DNA of 64,000 nucleotides from Empedobacter sp036647415 (GTDB lineage: Bacteria > Bacteroidota > Bacteroidia > Flavobacteriales > Weeksellaceae), in assembly GCF_036647415.1 (NCBI RefSeq), contig NZ_JAVXKG010000012.1:1-64000 (forward strand). The letters are read 5' to 3'. The notes under the pieces were generated by a model. The model was given only the letters and a program-made list of their open reading frames with translations. It was not told where the DNA came from and did no database searches. Below, one piece after another: positions 60,031-64,000 of the stretch (position 1 is the first letter of the stretch; each line of letters begins with the position of its first letter). The translations under genes and the position numbers were made by a program.

Positions 60031-60134
60031 TTTATCGGCTTTTATTAACAAAATTCTTTGATAATCAAGTGATAATCTAATAAACCCGAAAGCCTTGCCG
60101 AAGATTTAGGATTGACCCGAAAACCTTTCAATAT
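60031..60134. promoter_or_regulatory. Divergent late control region with repeated box
   Basis: ACCCGAAAGCCTT (60084-60096) and ACCCGAAAACCTT (60115-60127) are 12/13 identical and 31 bp apart, about three helical turns. The region drives leftward terminase-to-tail genes and rightward capsid genes. It may hold sites for a Mu C- or Mor-like late activator. Confidence 0.5.
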
Positions 60135-61274
60135 TTGCGACATCAAATTATTAATGACGTGATATTTACAGCAGAAAACAACGTATTAAAATGTATAGGT
60201 ACTATTTGGGGTGGAGACGGAGAGCAATTTATCCGTATTTGGCAAATGGTTGAAAATTCATACGATACTATCATAATAAAACTTCATACAGATGGAGGTT
60301 CTGTATTTGATGGTAATTTGATTTTTAATGCAATTAATAGTTCTAAAAAAAATATAGAAATACATATCATAGGTATTGCAGCCTCGATGGGTGCTGTCAT
60401 CAGTCAATCGACAAAAAAAGTTTATATGGTAGAAAATGGATTCATGATGATTCACGCACCATCGGGCTTTGTCTATGGTACTGCTCCAGAATTTGAAAAA
60501 TACGCAATCTTATTGCGAGAAATAGAATCAAATTTTAGCAAAACACTTCAAAAAATTACAGGGAAATCGAAAGATTATGTAGATAAATGGTTAACGGGTG
60601 ATAATTGGTTTTCAGCAGAACAAGCATTAAAAGAAAATTTAATCGCCGGTATTATCGAAAATGAAACGGAAATAGAACGCTTTGATCCTTTACAATTAGA
60701 ATCTAAAAACGAGGCATTTGCAAGATTTGCAGCCTTGTATATTCCAAATAATGATAATAATAATTCAACAAACGAAGAAATGAAAAAACCATTGATTCAA
60801 GCCTTGGGATTACAAGGCGTTAATGAGCAAAGCTCTGACACAGCAGTAATTGATGCTGTACAACAGCATTATGAAGCTGAAAACTCTCAAACTAAAAAAG
60901 ATTTAGAAGCTGAAAAGAAAAAAACAGCTGATTTACAAGCAAAATTAGATGCTCAAACCGATAATGAAATTAAAGCTTTTCTTGACGAAAAAGAAACTGC
61001 GAAAGCGTTCAAAAAGGAAGATAGAGCAACTTATGAAGCTATTGGAAAAAGTTCAGGACTTGAAGCTCTACGTACTGTTTTAGGTAATTCTACACCAATA
61101 CAACGTCAGTCAATTACTGGGCAGATTCAAGGTCAAGGCAATTCAAGCCAAGACGGAGAGCGTGCCAATTGGACGTTTGCACAATGGCAAGAAAAAGATC
61201 CTAAAGGTTTAGAGAAACTATCTCAAGATAAACCTGATGATTTCAAAGAATTGTTTAACAATAAAAACAAATAA
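60135..61274 (+). CDS. ClpP-like prohead protease with scaffold tail
   Basis: Residues 45-115 contain LHTDGGSVFDG, IGIAASMGAVISQST (Ser84) and MMIHAPSG (His107), the serine and histidine of ClpP-type head proteases. Residues 225-379 are a charged coiled-coil scaffold (TKKDLEAEKKKTADLQAKL). The protein matures the prohead. The only starts are TTG at 60135 or GTG at 60159; no ATG is in frame after the upstream stop. It directly precedes the capsid gene. Confidence 0.88.
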   Translation: MRHQIINDVIFTAENNVLKCIGTIWGGDGEQFIRIWQMVENSYDTIIIKLHTDGGSVFDGNLIFNAINSSKKNIEIHIIGIAASMGAVISQSTKKVYMVENGFMMIHAPSGFVYGTAPEFEKYAILLREIESNFSKTLQKITGKSKDYVDKWLTGDNWFSAEQALKENLIAGIIENETEIERFDPLQLESKNEAFARFAALYIPNNDNNNSTNEEMKKPLIQALGLQGVNEQSSDTAVIDAVQQHYEAENSQTKKDLEAEKKKTADLQAKLDAQTDNEIKAFLDEKETAKAFKKEDRATYEAIGKSSGLEALRTVLGNSTPIQRQSITGQIQGQGNSSQDGERANWTFAQWQEKDPKGLEKLSQDKPDDFKELFNNKNK

Positions 61275-61276
61275 TA

Positions 61277-62194
61277 ATGGCAGGTTTAGAAGATGGATTA
61301 TGGTTAAAAGAATTTGTAGACCCTCAATTATTAGAGGATTTTAAAAATTATAAAGACGATTTTATCGGAACGTTTAAAGCTCCAAATGCAGCTGCAATTG
61401 ATACAGATGGTATTAAGTTTAACAAACTGAATAATTCTGTTGGTTTTAAAATTAATACAGATTCTGATTTTACAGCTCAAAAAATTACAGGTAAAAAACG
61501 CTTAATTGATTGGGATCGTTTAGACACAACGCCAACGGAATTATCAGAAGATGAAGCACGTGCGATGGCTTTTGATCGTGAGGCAGAATATAGAGTTTTA
61601 CACGCTAATGCGTGGAAAATGGGAGTTAGAAATTATGCGATGTATAAAGCAGCTCCTTTAGCAAAAACAGTTGACACACCTATTATTAGAACGACTGGTG
61701 CTGATGATGGAACAGGACGTAAAAGAATGACATACATCGATTTGATTAATTTATATAATTCTGTTTTAGGAATGAATTTAACTAATCAAGAAGAATTGTA
61801 TATGGTTTTGAGTGCAGAACATAGTCAAGATTTAATCGCAGACCGCGCTAATACAAACAACTACAGAGATATTGTAATTGATCCTGTAACTGGTGCTATT
61901 CAACGATTTTTTAAATTGAAATTTTTTGAAAACAATCACTCAGTAAAATATACTGCAGCAAATACGTTGGTTGGATTGGATGCTACACCATTAGCAACTG
62001 ATATGAATGCGTCAATTTTCTATTATGCACCAAACATTGTGCATCACGTAGAGGCGGTTCAAACGCTTTATAAACCGATGATTCAAGACACAAAAAGTAA
62101 GATTCCAAAATCTGAAATGCGTTTACACTCTTGGGGATTAACGGAGAAAAAGCAAGAAATGGCTTCAGCTGCTATTGTATCAACTAAAATCTAA
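61277..62194 (+). CDS. Major capsid protein (Mu gpT-like)
   Basis: The 305-residue protein follows the protease/scaffold gene by two bases. It has YRVLHANAWKMGVRNYAMYK, GTGRKRMTYIDLINLYNSVL and YYAPNIVHHVEAVQTLYKPM with a C-terminal MRLHSWGLTEKKQEM. Position and length match the capsid of Mu-like Bacteroidota phages. It builds the icosahedral head. Confidence 0.82.
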   Translation: MAGLEDGLWLKEFVDPQLLEDFKNYKDDFIGTFKAPNAAAIDTDGIKFNKLNNSVGFKINTDSDFTAQKITGKKRLIDWDRLDTTPTELSEDEARAMAFDREAEYRVLHANAWKMGVRNYAMYKAAPLAKTVDTPIIRTTGADDGTGRKRMTYIDLINLYNSVLGMNLTNQEELYMVLSAEHSQDLIADRANTNNYRDIVIDPVTGAIQRFFKLKFFENNHSVKYTAANTLVGLDATPLATDMNASIFYYAPNIVHHVEAVQTLYKPMIQDTKSKIPKSEMRLHSWGLTEKKQEMASAAIVSTKI

Positions 62195-62196
62195 TC

Positions 62197-62721
62197 ATGA
62201 TGGAAGTAGATAAACAAAAAGAACAAATTGCATTGAGTGTTTTAGAACAAAACACTCAAGCAAATGCAGTGTGGATTTCATTTGATAATCAAGCTTTTTT
62301 ATCAGAGGAAAGTGCCGAAAAACATCATGTAAAACATAATACAGATCAAGACCCGACTGTTTTTTTTCGTGAAGGAACTCAAGATGAAAATATATCTGAG
62401 GAAGATTTTAAAGCTATTATCGAAGATCAAGGCAAACGTTTAGACGCTGCAATTGAGGCAAGAAATAGAGCTTTAGAGCATATCGGAATTTTAGAACCTA
62501 ATTACAATACAGTTTACGAAAATAATCTAAAGTTAGTTTCGGAAATACAAGAAAAAGATTCTAAAATCGAAGATATTTCTGCTTTAAATCTTGAAAAAGA
62601 TGAAAAGATTGAAGTATTAGAGAAAGAAAACGAAACACTAAAAGCTCGTATTCTTCAATTGGAAACCGAAAAACCTGAAACTTTGAAAGATGAAGGAAAC
62701 ACTCCAAAAAAAAGTAAATAG
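62197..62721 (+). CDS. Phage hypothetical protein with coiled coil (174 aa)
   Basis: The second half is a clear coiled coil (EKDEKIEVLEKENETLKARI, LQLETEKPETLKD). The first half has QANAVWISFDNQAFLSEESA. It lies between the capsid and sheath genes and could be a head-tail joining or decoration factor; no family is recognised. It overlaps the next small gene by 32 bases. Confidence 0.6.
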   Translation: MMEVDKQKEQIALSVLEQNTQANAVWISFDNQAFLSEESAEKHHVKHNTDQDPTVFFREGTQDENISEEDFKAIIEDQGKRLDAAIEARNRALEHIGILEPNYNTVYENNLKLVSEIQEKDSKIEDISALNLEKDEKIEVLEKENETLKARILQLETEKPETLKDEGNTPKKSK

Positions 62722-62875
62722 AATTTTTGCCCAAAGTAGCTATACGGAGCTTTGGGCAAATAAATCAGAAGAATTGTTTTCAAGCGAACAAAAAGCCTTA
62801 GAAACAATGCAAGAAGGCGAATTGCCAAAGAAATTTGTTAAACAAGAAAATACAAAAGTAGATGAGCAATCTTAA
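62690..62875 (+). CDS. Small late phage protein (61 aa)
   Basis: MKETLQKKVNRIFAQSSYTE and SEELFSSEQKALETMQEGEL give a short acidic-helical protein. Its start overlaps the previous gene and its end overlaps the sheath gene start by 14 bases. The overlaps argue it is translated. No family is recognised. Confidence 0.55.
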   Translation: MKETLQKKVNRIFAQSSYTELWANKSEELFSSEQKALETMQEGELPKKFVKQENTKVDEQS

Positions 62876-64000
62876 CGGTGTTACGACAAAAAAAGGTAAA
62901 ATTGGAGCAAATCGCACCAATAACAAACGTGCAGTTTCGGCTTTAGTTATTGCATCGGTTTTATTGGCTGATTTAGCATTCAATACACCTGTAACCATTT
63001 ACAATGTTGAAGATTTAGATCAATACGGTTTAGATGCTGATTTTGACAAAACAAACAATATCAATGTTTATCGTCATATATCAGAATTTTACAGAATGGC
63101 AGGTGCTGGTACTGAGTTAAATTTAATGCTTGTTGAACAAACTTCAACACTTAAAACGTTAGTTCAGTCTGAAAGTGTAAAAACATTGCTTGCTCATGCT
63201 GATTATGAAGTTCGTCAAATAGCTTTTGCGCTTAATCCTACAGAAGCTCCAGCAGTAGTTGATGGAATGCCTACAGATGTTATCGAAGCAATTCCATTGG
63301 CTCAAGGATTAGCAATTTGGGCTTTCGAGCAAAATATGCCTTGTCAGGTATTTTTAGAAGGCTATGGATTAGATGGTCAATCTAATGTTGTTGAAGATTT
63401 ACGAGCAATTGAAAATGTAGAAGCAACAAAAGTTTCTATCGTTATTGGACAAGACTGGAAGTATGCTGATACAAAAACAGGATTAGCACAAAAATTTGCC
63501 GATGTAGGAACTGTTCTAGGAGTATGTTCATCTGCAACAATAGCACAAAACATTGGAGACAACGAAGCTTTTGATTTAAATGATTCAACAAAAGATGCTT
63601 GGATGATTGCTGGTTTATCGAACCATAAAAAGAATACTGAAATCTATTCACAACTTCAAACTTTTGAAAATAAAGGTTATGTTTTCGGATTGTCTTATGC
63701 AGGATTAGCAGGTATTCGTATCAACAATGACCATGTTTGCACGCCGATTATTGTCGATCAAGAAGGTAATATGAATGAGCATACCATTGCATACGGACGT
63801 GTATTAGATGACGCAATTCGTCAACTTAGAACGGTTTATTTACCAAAAATTAAAAAGACTTATCCAGTTGATGAAAACGGTAAATTATTAATTGGTTCTT
63901 TGGTCGCATTAGAACAGATTGGGGATGATGTTTTCGCTGATATGCAAAATTCAAATGAGTTAAGCCTTGGAAAAACAACAATAGATCCCGATTCAGATTT
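62862..64000 (+). CDS. Tail sheath protein, DUF2586-like (cut by window end)
   Basis: From ATG 62862, MSNLNGVTTKKGKIGANRTN opens at least 379 codons to the window end. The sequence has RAVSALVIASVLLADLAFNT, LAIWAFEQNMPCQVFLEGYG, NKGYVFGLSYAGLAGIRINN and ALEQIGDDVFADMQNSNELS, in the order of DUF2586 sheath proteins. A sheath means a contractile tail. It overlaps the upstream small gene by 14 bases. The 3' end is not in the window. Confidence 0.82.
   Translation, partial: MSNLNGVTTKKGKIGANRTNNKRAVSALVIASVLLADLAFNTPVTIYNVEDLDQYGLDADFDKTNNINVYRHISEFYRMAGAGTELNLMLVEQTSTLKTLVQSESVKTLLAHADYEVRQIAFALNPTEAPAVVDGMPTDVIEAIPLAQGLAIWAFEQNMPCQVFLEGYGLDGQSNVVEDLRAIENVEATKVSIVIGQDWKYADTKTGLAQKFADVGTVLGVCSSATIAQNIGDNEAFDLNDSTKDAWMIAGLSNHKKNTEIYSQLQTFENKGYVFGLSYAGLAGIRINNDHVCTPIIVDQEGNMNEHTIAYGRVLDDAIRQLRTVYLPKIKKTYPVDENGKLLIGSLVALEQIGDDVFADMQNSNELSLGKTTIDPDSD

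Larger units (their letters stand above)
41812..64000. mobile_element. Mu-like transposable prophage, left part (right end beyond window)
   Basis: Gene order matches Mu-like phages: leftward repressor at the left end, then transposase (MuA-like), AAA+ ATPase (MuB-like), DUF3164, small early genes, and head and tail genes of Mu type (gp29/DUF935, gpF, gpG, DUF1320, gpT-like capsid, sheath). There is no tyrosine or serine integrase. The left boundary must lie between the poxB-like stop (41811) and the repressor stop (41926). Short direct repeats TTTGAATTT (41849 and 41870) and GGCTTTAA (41831 and 41911) could be transposase sites. A contractile (myovirus) tail is implied by the DUF2586 sheath. 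Confidence 0.9.

Noticed and set aside
1..64000. CRISPR array
   Set aside because: No regularly spaced direct repeats of 24-40 bp were found; the repeats present are pairs or palindromes.

Overview
The window reads as a piece of an AT-rich Flavobacteriia chromosome (Bacteroidota). I favour a Weeksellaceae member such as Empedobacter, but that is inference from gene content and base composition. Supporting signs are genes without Shine-Dalgarno sites, -7 boxes of the form TAnnTTTG, a type B type-IX-secretion C-terminal domain, a choice-of-anchor L domain, a ribosomal protein THX gene, and many surface proteins starting with a QVGIS-type segment.

Host region, 1-41.8 kb. It opens with the 3' part of a tRNA-Lys gene, then an AsmA-like envelope protein, a cysteine hydrolase, a membrane protein plus YARHG lipoprotein pair, and typA. 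A surface-protein block follows (7998-15560): a small exported protein, a 1401-residue repeat protein and a choice-of-anchor L/T9SS protein. Next come Nudix, SRPBCC and DUF4920 genes, a small family of exported repeat proteins (17.9-19.0 kb), the peptidoglycan hydrolase NamZ, an FtsX-type permease, a cystathionine beta-synthase-like enzyme, and lptB. From 25 to 33 kb are a polysaccharide deacetylase lipoprotein, a secreted nucleoside deoxyribosyltransferase-like protein, THX, sbcD-sbcC and rnz. The operon-like run rlmH-CPBP protease-rdgB-rnz reads leftward. Then come a BrkB-like membrane protein, a potassium channel, a TIGR01777 epimerase, a DUF3857 protein and a pyruvate oxidase-like enzyme.

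Prophage region, about 41.8 kb to the window end. This is the left part of a Mu-like transposable prophage with a contractile tail. The leftward S24-type repressor (41926) faces a rightward early operon. The early promoter carries two copies of an AGAAA-N-TTTCT palindrome. Early genes are a small Ner-position protein, a DDE transposase (MuA-like), an AAA+ target-selection ATPase (MuB-like), a DUF3164 protein and about a dozen small overlapping genes of unknown function, ending in a strong terminator at 51.0 kb. Two exported proteins (possible cargo) follow. The head and tail genes are split: tape measure, gpG-like, Mu F-like minor head protein with a C-terminal toxin-type nuclease domain, DUF935 portal, DUF1320, TerL and TerS read leftward, while prohead protease/scaffold, major capsid and DUF2586 tail sheath read rightward from a shared divergent control region at 60.03-60.13 kb. 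The right end and lysis genes lie beyond the window.

The most unusual signal is a pair of 43-nt elements inside the phage early region (43492-43534 and 48503-48545). Each folds as a tRNA acceptor stem stacked on a T-arm with the canonical TTCGAGT loop, but with no D-arm and no anticodon arm. The two copies align without gaps, show three compensatory base-pair changes, keep a GG in the linker, and both sit 22-25 nt upstream of a start codon. I propose they are tRNA-elbow mimics, possibly RNase P/RNase Z processing signals or translation control elements. Other leader hairpins, a 17-bp late-gene repeat and paired operators suggest much RNA- and DNA-level control in this phage.
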